Below are positions 1-12,700 of a DNA stretch of 64,000 bases, in pieces. Location of the stretch: the NCBI GenBank assembly GCA_021613535.1, contig CP075495.1, forward strand, positions 7,254,001 to 7,318,000. The letters are read 5' to 3'. The stretch is from Adineta vaga (lineage: Eukaryota > Rotifera). A program made the translations under genes and the position numbers. Each line of letters starts with the position of its first letter. Position 1 is the stretch's first letter. The notes beneath the pieces are model-generated. The model searched no databases. It was given only the letters and a program-made list of their open reading frames with translations, and was not told where the DNA came from.

Positions 1-896
1 TATGTAGTTAAAAACGATCTTTCTTTCTTTCTAGTGCATATTCGTCCTAGTTATTCACTTCATTTAAACAATAATAATCCGTAAGTGAATTATTGTCTTT
101 TTAAAAAGATCATCAGCATTTTCTTCTGTTTCTTTTTTTTAGTTTTGCTAAATGAGATATGTGTGTATATATATATGTAATATTTATTCCAGAGGATCAG
201 ATATATATTTTTTTTCGACGAATCTATTTTTGTTTTGTACTTACTTTTTCCGAGAGAATACTTAACATTCTCTCCTTCTTTACTTCTCTTGTTCTTGTAT
301 GATCTTTCCTCGACTTTGTAGAGTGCGAGTCTTAATATGTCGGAAAAAGCTCGTTTTTTTCATTATTTTCGCAGGGCATCTTGCCCTTACCCTATAGTTT
401 TTATTATAGCATTTTTATTATTATTATTATTATATTATATTGTCAGTATGTGTGTGTTTTGACGAAAGATTTTTTTTGTATGAGGAGGAACACAACAGAT
501 AAAAACCATGAATTTACACGATGTATACATTTATTTATTAAAAGATGAATTGGTAAAATGTTCTTTTTTCCTTCTCCTAATGACATAACTTGTTTCAAAC
601 AGAATTCGAAGAAAGAAGATTCGATAAAAGTTTTGCTTTATGTTGTTGAGAATCTTGGTAAGTATAATTTGTTAAACTTCGCTGCGGTTTATATCTGAAA
701 ATCTGAACAAAATAAAATTTTCATACATGTAGCAATACATTAGAAATTCATTCTAATAAAATCTATCTGCTATGAATGCTGACCGCTAATCTATCTAATC
801 TTATATTCTACTATTCAAATCTTATTTCTCTCTGTAATTCATGTCTTTCTACATAATCTTAAGATGTATCGCTTTGAAAACTATATTTGTTGTTTA
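1..896. other. left-edge noncoding sequence
   Basis: This AT-rich stretch has no open frame I would defend. It holds T-rich runs and a short ATT repeat near 417-437. It lies directly downstream of the minus-strand stop codon at 897, so its right end probably contains that gene's 3'UTR. Confidence 0.5.
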
Positions 897-1940
897 CTAT
901 ACTTTTTGATGATTATTATTGTATTTCTTATTGACAGATTGAACAAGTCTGTCAAAAACATCATTTGGTGAGTGGATTTGTTTCGAACTTTGTGAATGGA
1001 ATGACGAAATAGGTTTGATTAATGTGGTTGTTAAATGTTTAGGTGCATCAGCAATATTTGATAACGTAAAAGAAGATTGGCGACGATTAATCGGCTGATG
1101 TGAATAAAACGATCGTTCGTTGAATCGTGAAACTGAAGAATAAAGTGAATTGGAATATTTCGGAGTAAATGAGTGATGCGATGATATACAAAACGATGGT
1201 TTACGTTCTTATAAATAATATATTGACGATATGACATATATGTTAAATACAATACTAACCGACAAGATCTGATGAAGATGAAGATGATGAGATTGAACTC
1301 GATGGTGAACTTACATTTGACATTGAAGATATTGTAGAATTTTTTGATGTTTGTTGCTGAATTTGATGTAAAAGAAATAATAAATCATTCAAATTCAATT
1401 TTGTTAAATCCATCGTGCGTAATTTATCGAATGAGGATATTTCATTTGAAGCATTGAAAACTACTAATTTTGATCCAGTTGCAGTAGGAGATTTACTGAT
1501 CATACGAACAAGTGGATCATCCGCTGGTACATTAATTGAATCTATTATTAACAGAATGTTTCCCTAATACCATACATAGCGTTGAAATAATATTAAATAC
1601 ATACAATTTACATTATTTGTATAGTTTGTTACCCAGACAATTCGAGTATTTATTCGATTACAAATAGGAAATGAACATAGTTGTTGTTGTTGTTGTTTTT
1701 GTTGACGTTCAATTTCATTAGTATTTTTGTTAACAGACCAGAATGAACTATTGATATCTAATGAAAAGTAAATTAGTCTAAAATCTGTTCATAATTATAA
1801 CATACTCTGCTCCATCGAATGATTTGGAATGATTCGAAAATCAAACTCCTTCATCATATATTGCCGAATATAGGACTGTTCAAATTGACGAAGAAATTTG
1901 ATGTAGTATAGGAAAAAAAGGCGCAATGTCTTCTCGTTAT
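897..1940 (-). CDS. unrecognised multi-exon gene, C-terminal part (5' end not resolved)
   Basis: I do not recognise this protein. Four exons join in phase on the minus strand: 1806-1875 (possibly to 1940), 1633-1757, 1260-1563 and 897-1207, with introns of about 48-70 bp and GT/AG borders. The stop is at 897-899. From the N side the product has a charged/aromatic stretch (KEFDFRIIPNHSMEQ), a poly-Gln run, a cysteine pair (LCSFPIC), a hydrophobic segment followed by VPADDPLVRMISKSP, a possibly helical Leu-rich stretch (LTKLNLNDLLFLLHQIQQQ) and a long Ser-rich tail ending NNNHQKV. The continuous frame across four introns supports real coding sequence. The first exon was not found: the left-most exon has two possible acceptors (at 1876 or 1941) and nothing convincing lies upstream to 3100. 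It may therefore be a gene with more distant exons or a decayed copy. Confidence 0.55.
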
Positions 1941-3111
1941 CTTAATGGCAGTTCTAATGTTGCAAAGACTCGACCAAAACGTTTTTTTTTCAGTTTAAAT
2001 TATCACGACATCTGTTTATAAGAAAATGTTTGCGATTGAAAATCATTGGTTTCGATGGTGCGTTTGGAACATTTTGTGTGAGATAAAGACAGTCTAGTTT
2101 AAATTTAAATCATTCAAAAACAATCAACATTTTATTTTTTTCAAAATGGCTTAAAACTTGAATTTGTTGTGTACATGCTTTTCTAGCTACTGTTTCATTA
2201 ATGAAAACAAGATTCAAAATTCAAATTAGTCAAAGCAAGTGTTCTTCTTATCTGACTGAACGTTATTAAGATGTTCATTATAGAGAACATACATAGATAT
2301 GAATGTAGTGGAATAAGATGTTTATATTTGAGGAAGTTAAATGAAAATAAATAGAAAACGAATGATTCTCTTATGTTTTATATCCTGTTAAGTGCTTATT
2401 TTATTTTATTCGCTATATTATTTCTGCCGGATCATACCATCTATTTTCTCTAATTAGTCTAGATTCATTCATGACATAGACTATTCTTTCACAGTTTGTT
2501 CTGTGGAAACATTAAGATTGATATAAATGTCTATCAGAAGCGCAAACAACAAATCAACTCTATCAATAATGGAAACCTTTTCAACCTGAATACATTTTTT
2601 GTATCATTCTCGGTGTGATTTTTGAGAGCAGTATAATCATGACATTGAATCTCACATCAAAATAGATCTATACTATATTACAACGATGTTCATAGACTTG
2701 CTGACATCTATCGATTTTATTATGCATTGTTATTGAGGCAGCTCTAACAGTAAATATGGTAGCTGTCATATGGGCGTTATGATTACTTGAATGAATAGAT
2801 GCAGATTGAATCGAATAAGAAAGACATAACAGTTTGTTTTTCTTTTGAAGTCAACATCACTATTTCGATATTGCGAACATCAGACATACGATACGAAAAA
2901 ACGTGACCTTCATCTGACAAAATCACATGTGCTCAATAATATCTCAATCAATCGTTATATCTATTCAGATGTAATATTGTTAATCATTTCATTTATACAC
3001 TCCATGTAAAATAAAAAGAAAAAAGGGGAAATTATTCTCAAATTCGATTCTAAACATTACAATCAATTTTATTTTTAAGCAAACTCTTTTCTCGTTTTAA
3101 AATATTACCAG
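1941..3111. other. spacer between divergent genes
   Basis: This is the 5' side of both the minus-strand unknown gene and the plus-strand UBTD gene. No open frame of note was seen. The right end is pyrimidine-rich and finishes in ACCAG immediately before the UBTD start codon, which looks like a splice acceptor and so may be a 5'UTR intron or trans-splice site. Confidence 0.5.
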
Positions 3112-5008
3112 ATGGGTGGATGTGTAAGTCATCAACGTCACAATAATAGTCATCGTCATCGACGACGACGACGATCTCATTCATCTCGAAGTAGTGCAAC
3201 AAGTATTTATTCATTTATATTTTAATTATTTTATTTTATTTTCGTCATCGATTTAGCGAGTGGTACTGTTGGTCGAAATAAACCATTGAATCGTTCAGCT
3301 TGTCATCCTCGATGGAAATCGGATATTCCTATTACAGAAAATCAATTACGTCGAAAGCGAGAAGAATACTGGGATACTGGTGAGTTCTTTTTTGAAAGAA
3401 ACATTCAGGATGTGAATACATATTTCTGTGTATTATGTGTTTTGAATATGTTTGAACCCATTAGATTATTCAGGGAGTAGACGATCATTGTACTTTTTTT
3501 GTTAACGAAAACCTGCCCAGAAAATATTACCGGATATGTTTAAAATTTCATTCAACGGAATAAAAGACAGTGTATCCTATGATATATGACATCGTCTTAG
3601 TTTTTATAAAATGATCTGTCAATTGATTCGTATCTAATCTCTCTCGTACCAAATTTCTTTGAGGTCAAATGTCAAGTAATTCTTTTTATACTATACTTGT
3701 TCAATAAAATATTCAAGTGTTCTTGTTCATATAAAAATTGTGATATTTACATTTAAATGAATATGATTAATTTTAGCTCCTGCCTTCGATGGACGTAAAG
3801 AAATTTGGGATGCATTACGTGGTGCATGTTATGCAATTGAACAGAACGATATTGACTTAGCACAATCAAGTAGAAAATTTTTAAAAGAGAATGTTTTTTC
3901 CCTTCATATGTATGTGATATATATTTTTCTTTAGTTATCAATTGTGCGAATATATCTCTTCCACATGGAACACTTCTGGATTGTTATGATGAGCTTGGTA
4001 CACGTTATCAATTACCTGTATATGTTTTATCGACACCAACAAATATGATTGATGGTGAACAATCATCAATTGATTCACGTGGTGATTATGAATCAGGTGC
4101 AAGTGATATTGGCCTAGCAATAATAGCAGCAGCTGATCGTGAACGTGATTTTGATGGTAATCATAGTTCATCTTCATCCTCATCTTCATCATCAATAACT
4201 AATCAACATCTAACAACAACAAAATCTTCAGCAACACATCGCGTTGATCATAATCCAATTGTACGAGAAATTAAAAAACATCGTCGAAAACAAAAATCAA
4301 GTACTAATACTGATTCAGGACATGATTCATCATCAACAACAAATAATACAGCACCTTCATCACATATTACTAATCAACCAATAAATATCGATCAAGATCT
4401 TGAAGTTGCTATTAAATTTCGTCTATCAAATGGTAAAGAACATCGTCTTTATTGTAAACAAAATGAAAAAATACGACATATTAAACGACGTTTGGCACTC
4501 TTAGAAAATGGAACTATTGATTCACAAACACAACGATTATATTTTGGTGGAAAATTATTACGTAAGCTATTCGATTGTTTTTTCTCATATTCTATATGAA
4601 CAGTTCCTTTTCGATACAAAGATAATTTTACTAGGAAATAAGCTTTTCACTTAACAGTACAAATCGATGTTTTAAGATGATTTATTTTTGTTGAAATGTC
4701 TAGTATTGAAACAATATGTCATTAATCTTGAATTAGTCTCAAGATAAATTATTCCAGCTTAGTCAATGAACAATAACATTGAATAAAAGGGCTATTGTTT
4801 TTCTTAATTATTTTTTTTAGGAGATCGTTCAACTTTACGAGATGCTCATTTACAACGTAACTTTGTAGTTCAAGTAATTCTAGCGGATAAACCTATAACT
4901 CCAAATAATGCCATAACAACAATCGATCACCTTACAACTACAGTTAGTGATGTTAAAAATTCAAATTCAAGATCAATTGAAATACCAACTTTGAAATGTT
5001 CGGATTAG
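3112..5008 (+). CDS. UBTD: ubiquitin domain-containing protein UBTD1/2
   Basis: Exons 3112-3202, 3257-3379, 3777-3869, 3935-4561 and 4821-5008 give 373 residues. The start MGGCVSHQ matches the family's conserved N-terminus, where a Gly2/Cys4 arrangement could allow lipidation (inference). A UBTD N-terminal domain follows: [57 protein letters not shown]. The C-terminal half is a ubiquitin-like fold ([15 protein letters not shown] ... LYFGGKLLR). In vertebrates UBTD proteins bind E2 enzymes of the UBE2D type and act as ubiquitin-pathway scaffolds. Unlike the roughly 230-residue vertebrate proteins, this one has an insert of about 120 residues rich in Ser, Thr, Asn and His (about 4065-4400) between the two domains. 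The ATG abuts an acceptor-like CAG, so upstream noncoding leader may be spliced on. The PP4c gene starts 334 bp downstream on the same strand. Confidence 0.93.
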
Positions 5009-5342
5009 AGTATCGAAGACCATCTGTGTTCACTTTTCATACCTCTTTGTACAAACGAATTCTTACGACTTGATTATCGTCTTTCTCCTTTTTCTTTCTC
5101 TTCATCCTTTTCTTTATATGTTGTCAAGAATTGCAATACATTTGTTTTGTTTTTTCTTCTTTTACTCTCTTCCTTGATCAAGCAGTCACTATTATATATG
5201 TTGTATTCATGTGTATATTTCTTTTGTGGGTTTACAAAGAACAGGAACTGAATTGTTAAAAGAAAAAAAAGCAGTCTCTTTTCTTTATTTTAGATTGATT
5301 CAGTTTGTTGTTATTATTGTTTTTTATTTCCAATATTATATT

Positions 5343-6458
5343 ATGTCCGATTTGTCAGATCTTGATCGACAATTAGAACAATTGCGTCGTTGTGAATTAA
5401 TTAAAGAAAGCGAAGTCAAAACATTATGCACAAAAGCACGTGAAATACTCGTCGAAGAAAGTAATGTTCAATGTGTTGATTCACCGGTTATATATGTGGC
5501 GATATTCATGGACAAATGTTTGATCTATTAGAATTATTTCGTGTCGGAGGTAATAATCATCGTTTTAAAATCTGTTTTATATAAGAGAAGAATAATTATG
5601 ACAAAGTTTTCTATTTCATTAGTATTTGAATTAAAAAGTATGATTTCTAATGAAAATCTTTCTATGTTTGTTTATTATTATAGGTGATGTACCTCAAACC
5701 AATTATTTATTCTTAGGAGATTTTGTTGATCGTGGTTTTTATAGTGTTGAAACATTCTTATTATTACTTGCTCTTAAAGTAAGATATCCTGATCGAATCA
5801 CATTGATTCGTGGCAATCATGAATCTCGTCAGATTACCCAAGTTTATGGTTTTTATGATGAATGTCTACGAAAATATGGTTCCATTATGGTCTGGCGTTA
5901 TTGTACAGAAGTATTCGATTATTTAAGTTTATCAGCAGTAATTGATGGAAAAATTTTTTGTGTTCATGGTGGCTTGAGTCCATCGATTAATACACTTGAC
6001 CAAATAAGACAAATCGATCGAAAGATGGAAGTACCACATGATGGACCTATGTGTGATTTATTATGGTAAGAAAAAGAAATCTTAGATGTTATTGAATTAT
6101 TTTATCTAAACTAAATTATTTTAGGTCTGATCCCGAAGAAACACTTGGTTGGGGTGTGAGTCCACGGGGTGCTGGATATCTATTTGGTAGTGATGTTGTT
6201 TCACAATTTAATCAAACAAATAATATTGATCTAATTTGTCGTGCACATCAATTAGTAATGGAAGGATATAAATGGCATTTCAATGAAACTGTATTAACTG
6301 TTTGGTCAGCACCTAATTATTGTTATCGATGTGGAAATGTTGCTGCCATACTGGAACTTGATGAGCATCTCAATCGTGGCTTTACTATATTTGAAGCTGC
6401 ACCACAAGATCAACGTTCATCAGCAACAAAACGTGTCGTACCCGATTATTTTCTTTAG
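5343..6458 (+). CDS. PPP4C: protein phosphatase 4 catalytic subunit, with a one-base frameshift
   Basis: Exons are 5343-5549, 5684-6065 and 6125-6458. The protein follows PP4c closely from the start ([20 protein letters not shown]) to the C-terminal DYFL that is carboxymethylated in the PP2A/PP4/PP6 group. Catalytic motifs are present: [27 protein letters not shown], and the [11 protein letters not shown] loop. It is a Ser/Thr phosphatase using two metal ions, acting with regulatory subunits in DNA repair, centrosome and splicing-related complexes. One base is missing within 5490-5494: the frame reads DSPV, then shifts, and [19 protein letters not shown] continues in the -1 frame. As written, translation stops at 5529 after about 62 residues. 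With one base allowed for, the total is exactly 307 codons, the usual PP4c length, so a sequencing/assembly error or a recent null allele is more likely than an old pseudogene. The rest is uniformly conserved. Confidence 0.93.
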
Positions 6459-7361
6459 AAAATTTATATTAATCTATATGTATGTGATTATTTGTGTGCT
6501 TGCGTGTATAACATTTTTTTCTCTGTCCCACATAATCGGTTTGATTATTTGAAAGAAAAAACACATCAGATACTAAGAGTATGTCAATGAGTAAATATAT
6601 ATATATAAATATATAAATTGTTTCTTTTGTACTTTTTCTTCTCTCTTAATTATATTCCGGATGGTTATGATCTAACTGTATACATAGTGAGACAAAAGAA
6701 AGAAGCTATGCCGTTATTTATTGATTGACAGTGTATCATTGATGAGAACAGAAAATACAGTGTAGATTGAATTTGCTATATTAGTTTTTCTTTGTCGGAT
6801 GATAAAGATAAGAATACAACAAGAAGCGAAGCGGAAGGTTCCTTTTTTCCTTTTCCCGTTTCTCATGTCGATAATCAATTCATATCAGTTCGCCTAAAGT
6901 TAGATTCACGTCCAATAGACCTATTTGTTCGTCGTTCTTTTTGACGCCAGTTCACGTTAATAAAATGAGCACGCGCAAGAAAAAAACGATAGATACTTAC
7001 TGCGTAAATCTAGTTAGTTGAATTCTAATAAGCAAAAAACATCCATTTACTATTTCTAGTCTTTTTTTTTCACATTCTATTCTTTTGAAATAGACGAATG
7101 ATTCGATGATGATACTGTCAAAAAAAGAAAGATAAACCACGTATTCTTTTTTCGAAGTCCTAAGCGAAAACAAATTGCTTCTCATTTGTCTTTTTCTATA
7201 TATCACGAACAAATGATCATACTATGACGAGAGCTATTTGATATGCTGGTCTCTGTTTTATATCTACGTTAATTATGTCAATCAATAACACGAACTTTTT
7301 TAGATAGTTAAAGATATTTAATGTTTTTCTCTTCTTTATTTTTCAGATGAATGAATAAATG
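6459..7361. other. spacer PP4c-ABHD17
   Basis: No coding frame is supported. The start holds PP4c 3'UTR with a TA-rich run (about 6595-6618). The end has a pyrimidine tract and TTTTTCAG at 7341-7346, 15 bp before the ABHD17 start, consistent with a 5'UTR intron or trans-splice acceptor. Confidence 0.5.
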
Positions 7362-8691
7362 ATGAATACACTTTCAATACGTGATCTTTGTTGTCTTTTT
7401 TGTTGTCCACCATTGCCGTCCCGTATTGCTGCTAAACTTGGTAATTTATTCTGTTTGGAATCAAAACTATAGGAAATTGTATTTATTTCTTTAGCTTTTC
7501 TTCCGCCTGAACCAACGTATTCTTTACATGTGGCTGATATACTGACGTCATCGAATGGAACTACTGATCAAAAGAATTTATCGTCAACGAAAATAAAATC
7601 TTCATCTGATTCGAATACACCTATTCGATATAAAATAATCTTTTCTGAAAAAGCCGAATGGCAACATTCACAATCAGATATATCAAAACTAGAACCCTAT
7701 TTTGTCACGACATCACGACGTAATCGTATTGCATGTCTTTATATTAATTGTACACCTAATCCAAAATATTACATTCTATTCAGCCATGGAAATGCTGTTG
7801 ACCTTGGTAAAAAGAAATAATCTTTTTCATTACTAATGTTCTATTTTGATCACATTGTTCATTGACGTGTAGGTCAAATGGCCAGTTTTTTTATTGTTTT
7901 GGGCTCACGTTTACAATGTAATATAATCAGTTATGATTATTCAGGTTATGGTGCCTCACAAGGAAAAGCAAGTGAAAAAAATATGTACGCAGATATTGAA
8001 GCAACCTATAATTCGATCAAACAAAGATATCATATTCCTGAATCAAGAATTATTCTCTATGGACAAAGTATTGGTAAGATAGAAGATTGATTGAAGAGTT
8101 TTTTTCGTTTTAAATTCGATTTATTTTGAATCAGGTACGGTTCCCACAATCGATTTAGCATCACGACGTAGTGAATGTTGTGCTGCATGTATCTTACATA
8201 GTCCATTAACATCAGGAATGCGTGTAGCATTTCCTGATACGAAACGTACATGGTGTTGTGATGCATTTCCATCTATAGATAAAATTCATCGTATACGTTC
8301 GATTGTTTTAATTATACATGGCACGGAAGATGATGTTATTGATGTCAGTCATGGTTTCGCTCTCTATAATCGAGTGCATACACAACATCAAATCGAACCA
8401 TTATGGGTCGATGGTGCTGGACATAATGATATTGAAGTAAGATTTTGCTAATGTTTCTCTGCAAGATTTTATTTATTTTTTTTATATCTCATTCAGGCAC
8501 ACGGTCAATATGTAGAAAGATTATTGCGACTAATCGATATAGACATTCCACAAATACATTTGAAACGGCAACAATCAGAACAACAACAACAACAGCAGCA
8601 GCAACAACAGTTATTACCATCCGTGTCAACTCCACCAACATTGGCATCTACACTTATTATACCTGCTTCGACAACTAACGGAGCAAATTGA
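7362..8691 (+). CDS. ABHD17: alpha/beta-hydrolase ABHD17-type protein depalmitoylase
   Basis: Exons 7362-7440, 7495-7806, 7873-8073, 8135-8436 and 8497-8691 give 362 residues. The N-terminus [20 protein letters not shown] carries the cysteine cluster that is palmitoylated for membrane attachment in ABHD17A/B/C, followed by the conserved [17 protein letters not shown]. The hydrolase fold shows the oxyanion-region [20 protein letters not shown], the nucleophile Ser196 in GQSIG, the acid in HGTEDDVID and His294 in DGAGHNDIE. The family removes palmitate from N-Ras and synaptic scaffolds at the plasma membrane. Two lineage features stand out: a Ser/Thr-rich insert at residues 41-70, and a C-terminal extension of about 50 residues that includes a Gln run (CAA/CAG repeat, about 8577-8605) and a Ser/Thr/Pro tail. 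Introns are 54-67 bp, and most split a glycine codon after its first base. The start is fixed by homology. Confidence 0.95.
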
Positions 8692-9711
8692 TTATGATCA
8701 GGAAATTTGACATTTGTGAATGTTTATCAGCTCGATTGTTTCTTGTCTATTATAATGTGCAATGTGATCTGTATCTTTTCTCTTTCTCTCTCTCTCTCTT
8801 TTCTTTCTCAGATCAACATATACATATGTATGAAGACTTTTTTCTTACCTGAATGAACTTGTTTTCTTTCGTTTTCTTACTTTATCTATCTTTGTTTGGT
8901 CTTGTGTCAAAGAATATAAATATATACATATACATATATATCTATTAATATTCTTTTGTTCAAATGATCAAAGTATCTGTTCTTTTTATCAAGCAAAGTT
9001 TAATTGAAAATATAACACCTTGATGATTGATATTAGAGACAACCTTCTCAAGTATTCATCCATATAGTTTTATATAAATTAATAATTCTAAAGCAATTTA
9101 TTCAATGAACGATTCAAACTATGGTATGATAACTTTGTATACATAGAACTGGTAAGTCTAAATTATATGTAAATTAAAATACATCCACATTGGTTATCTT
9201 ATTCTCGGCGACATCTTTTGTTGAAAAACTGTTTCTTAGTTTTTTGGTCGCCAATCAAGATATAAAACAAGGTAGACAGACAGACAAAACAGACGTCTGG
9301 ATAGTGGTGTAATATGATGTCAGATAGGAATAGAATAGTCTTATTCTTACTTTTTCATCTGCACAGAATGTTATTTGTCACTTTTAGAGAAAAAATTTAT
9401 TTGCATGAGTCATCATTACCCAAAACTACTTGTTTTTTCTTCTCTGATTGTGGCTTCGAAGATAATCATTTGAATTTGAAAATCAGATGTGCTAGTATAT
9501 ATTTCATTCAGAATATTCAAGGGTATTGAGTACGCTTTTATTATAGAAGATACTAGATGATTTCGAGTGGTACGCAAGCAGTTTATTGTGTTTTTTTCCT
9601 ATTTTCATTAAAGCCACTTGAACACTAGCTGTTGCCGTTTCATATTAAAAAAAATACGAGATTATCTGAAAGTTTTCTAGATTTTCTTTTTCTTAAAATA
9701 GAATATATTAT
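8692..9711. other. spacer ABHD17-Nup155
   Basis: Noncoding as far as I can see. It has a CT-repeat (about 8781-8800) and TA-rich runs near 8920-8942 in the ABHD17 3' flank. The last bases (TTTTTCTTAAAATAG, ending 9701) form an acceptor-like site 10 bp before the Nup155 start. Confidence 0.5.
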
Positions 9712-12700
9712 ATGGCCACATCATCACCATCATCTCCAAGTGGAGGTTCTGTTGATAATAATACACGTGATTATTATCAACAAGTTTCAACATGGTTAAA
9801 TGAATTCTTTCAATTAACACCGTATACTGATATTGAATATTCTATACGTTCATCATCAACAACTATTTCATCAATTTTAACAACAAGTGGAGGTACCGAT
9901 GGTTCATATACACAATCTTTTCCATATGAAGCAACAAATCGAATCAGTATTCCATCAGCAACTATAACACCGATACCACCAACAATTACTGAACAGCAAC
10001 AACAGAATGCCAATCAAACGACACCTGCAGTTTATCGTAGTGGTTATGTTCTCTCACTGAATATGCTCTGGTTGTCAGTTGACCAAAAACTTTATTTGTA
10101 AGTTACGTATTTTTCATTTTCAGTCGTGTAGATTTCGCAATGTTGAACAATACCCACACCAACACCCTCAAGATGATATGCATTTCCTCAATGGTATATT
10201 TTCTTTTCTATTCAGATGGAAATATCCAACTATGGTTGATTTAATCGAATTAGAATTCGATGCAATTGTTCTTGCTTGTAATTGTATTCGTCGTCGTAAA
10301 TCTACTGCAACTAATATCACTAAAAAATTAACACATTCAACATCATTTCTTGGTTCATGGTTACCAGCTGTTATAGCATCTACACCAAAATTTCCGCCAA
10401 CATTGACTACAAATGATCTTATCGAACATTTTGTTCATTTATTGATTATTTTGACTAGTCAAGATATTCTAATCTATACAATTGATGATCAACAATCGAA
10501 TAATATTCAACGTTGGTATACAACGCCAACATTGAAATATTCATTAAATCAAATAGGTTATTTCGATACATTAGCTACATCTAATGAAAGATTTTTTCTT
10601 GGTGGACAATGTGGTGATATCTATGAATTTATCTACGAAGATAATATTAAACCAACATTAAATAAACTTGGACAAACATTTCTATCAAATTTAGTTCCAA
10701 GTTTTCTTCAAATTGGTTCATCATCCAATGCAAATTCTTCATCTATGACAGTCAAACAAATTACAATTGATCATCAAAAATGTCTATTATATGCACGTTT
10801 AGCTAATGATTCATTACATATATATGATATAAATACAGACAAAGGTCAACGTTTATTTACTTATACATTTGATGATTTAATTAGTAAATTAAAACAAAGA
10901 CAAACAATTGCTTATGATGATTATCGACCTTTTCTAACAATGTATACGGTACAATCGTATGAATCAAATTTATTTGATTTAATTATAGTGACACATACAG
11001 GTATTCGATTATATTATACATTAATAATGCCAACAGGTAAATAAATTCTTACTTTATATTGATGATAACCTATGAATCGTTCATTGCTTATCTTTTCTTT
11101 AGGTCAAACAGGTACAAATAATACACAGCAGCAACAACAACAACCTCAACAATCGCGTCTTGAATTAATTCATGTACGTAATCCACCCACAATACCAAAT
11201 TTACCTCAAACAAATGCTCAACAACCAATCTTTCGTACGGGTTATGTTGATATGAATTGTTTATTTTTATTTACAACTGATCCCAATCGTCCACAAACAT
11301 TTGGTCGAATGATTTTATTAATCAATTCCGATTCAACATTATTAACATCAACAACGTTATTATCATCGAATTTTAATGATTCAACAATAAGTCAACAGCA
11401 ACAACAACAACAGCAACAACAATTTCAACAACGTTCAACATCTGCCGTTCAATCACAATTATTCAATGAATTATTTCTTATTCAAGAACAAATTTCTTTA
11501 CTTACTTTAAATATTCTCCCATTACATTCGGATCTAACTCAAACACCAACATATCTTCCACGTATTGGTCCATTAGCACAAAATTTTCGTTATATGATAC
11601 AAACATATGATTCTATTGTTACATTTGATATTCCACGATCGATTGAACATTTACGTTTATTACTTTTTTATGATCAACAAATTCATTCCTTATTAATGAA
11701 ACAATTTTTTACTTATTATTCATTACGTTATTCATGTTCAATGAGTTTAGCATTAACATTAACATCATTGCAAGATAATCATACAAATACAACGCGTATT
11801 AATGATGATCGTTTACGTGATTTAGCATTTCAAACATTTCTTTGGTATTCAAGTTCAGCATATTTACAATATCTAGAAACGCTTCAACATCAACAACAAC
11901 AACAATTATCAATGGATCATTCACGTATCTACCAATTACAACCGCAACAACCATTTAACCGTTCAACAACCATCATACCATCAATATTTATAAAACAAAG
12001 AAATTTTTTTGAACGCTATATTATTCCATTACGTATTAATGCAATTTTATTTGTTTTAAGTGATGTACTTCGTCCAATTTGGAGTCAAACATTAATTGAA
12101 TTAAAATCTTTATCAAAACAAGATAAAACAGTTTATTATATATTTCATAAAGTTCATGATTATCAAGATATTAAACTTTTATTAAAACAATTGCAATACT
12201 TTTTGAAAAAATTAGCTCCACATATGTGTTGTACATGGTCAAATAAAGATGATTTACCTGAATATAATGAACAGTTAGCACAACGAATTTATGCACAACA
12301 AAATCTTCAGACACACCCACAACAACAACAACAACAAATCTCAACAATGAATACAAATAATAATCTCTATCTTCGATCTGCGTTAACAGGACATTCCATT
12401 GAACAATCATCACAACAACAATCGATTCATCATGCACATAGTTATCCGAATATTTCAACTTATGCACAATCACCTTACGGTAATTAATTTTAATTATGAT
12501 TAATATTGATATTGGTTCTTCTTCAATTTTTCTCACAAAAAAAGAACATAGCAAAATTTTATTTAATTCAAATAAATTTTTTCATTCTAGGTCATCCAAG
12601 TACATTGAATACATCGTTAGCTGGTGGTATTAATCCTGCTGCTGATTTTACTCTTTCATCTCCATTACCACCGATTCCATCCAGTGGTTCTCTATTTAGT

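Noticed and set aside
5487-5500. Programmed -1 frameshifting in PP4c
   Set aside because: No heptameric slippery site of the X-XXY-YYZ kind and no expectation in this family; a base loss is simpler.
12171-12554. 127-codon minus-strand frame, Val-rich
   Set aside because: Antisense to CAA/TCA-rich Nup155 coding sequence; poly-Gln read in reverse gives poly-Val/Cys/Leu.
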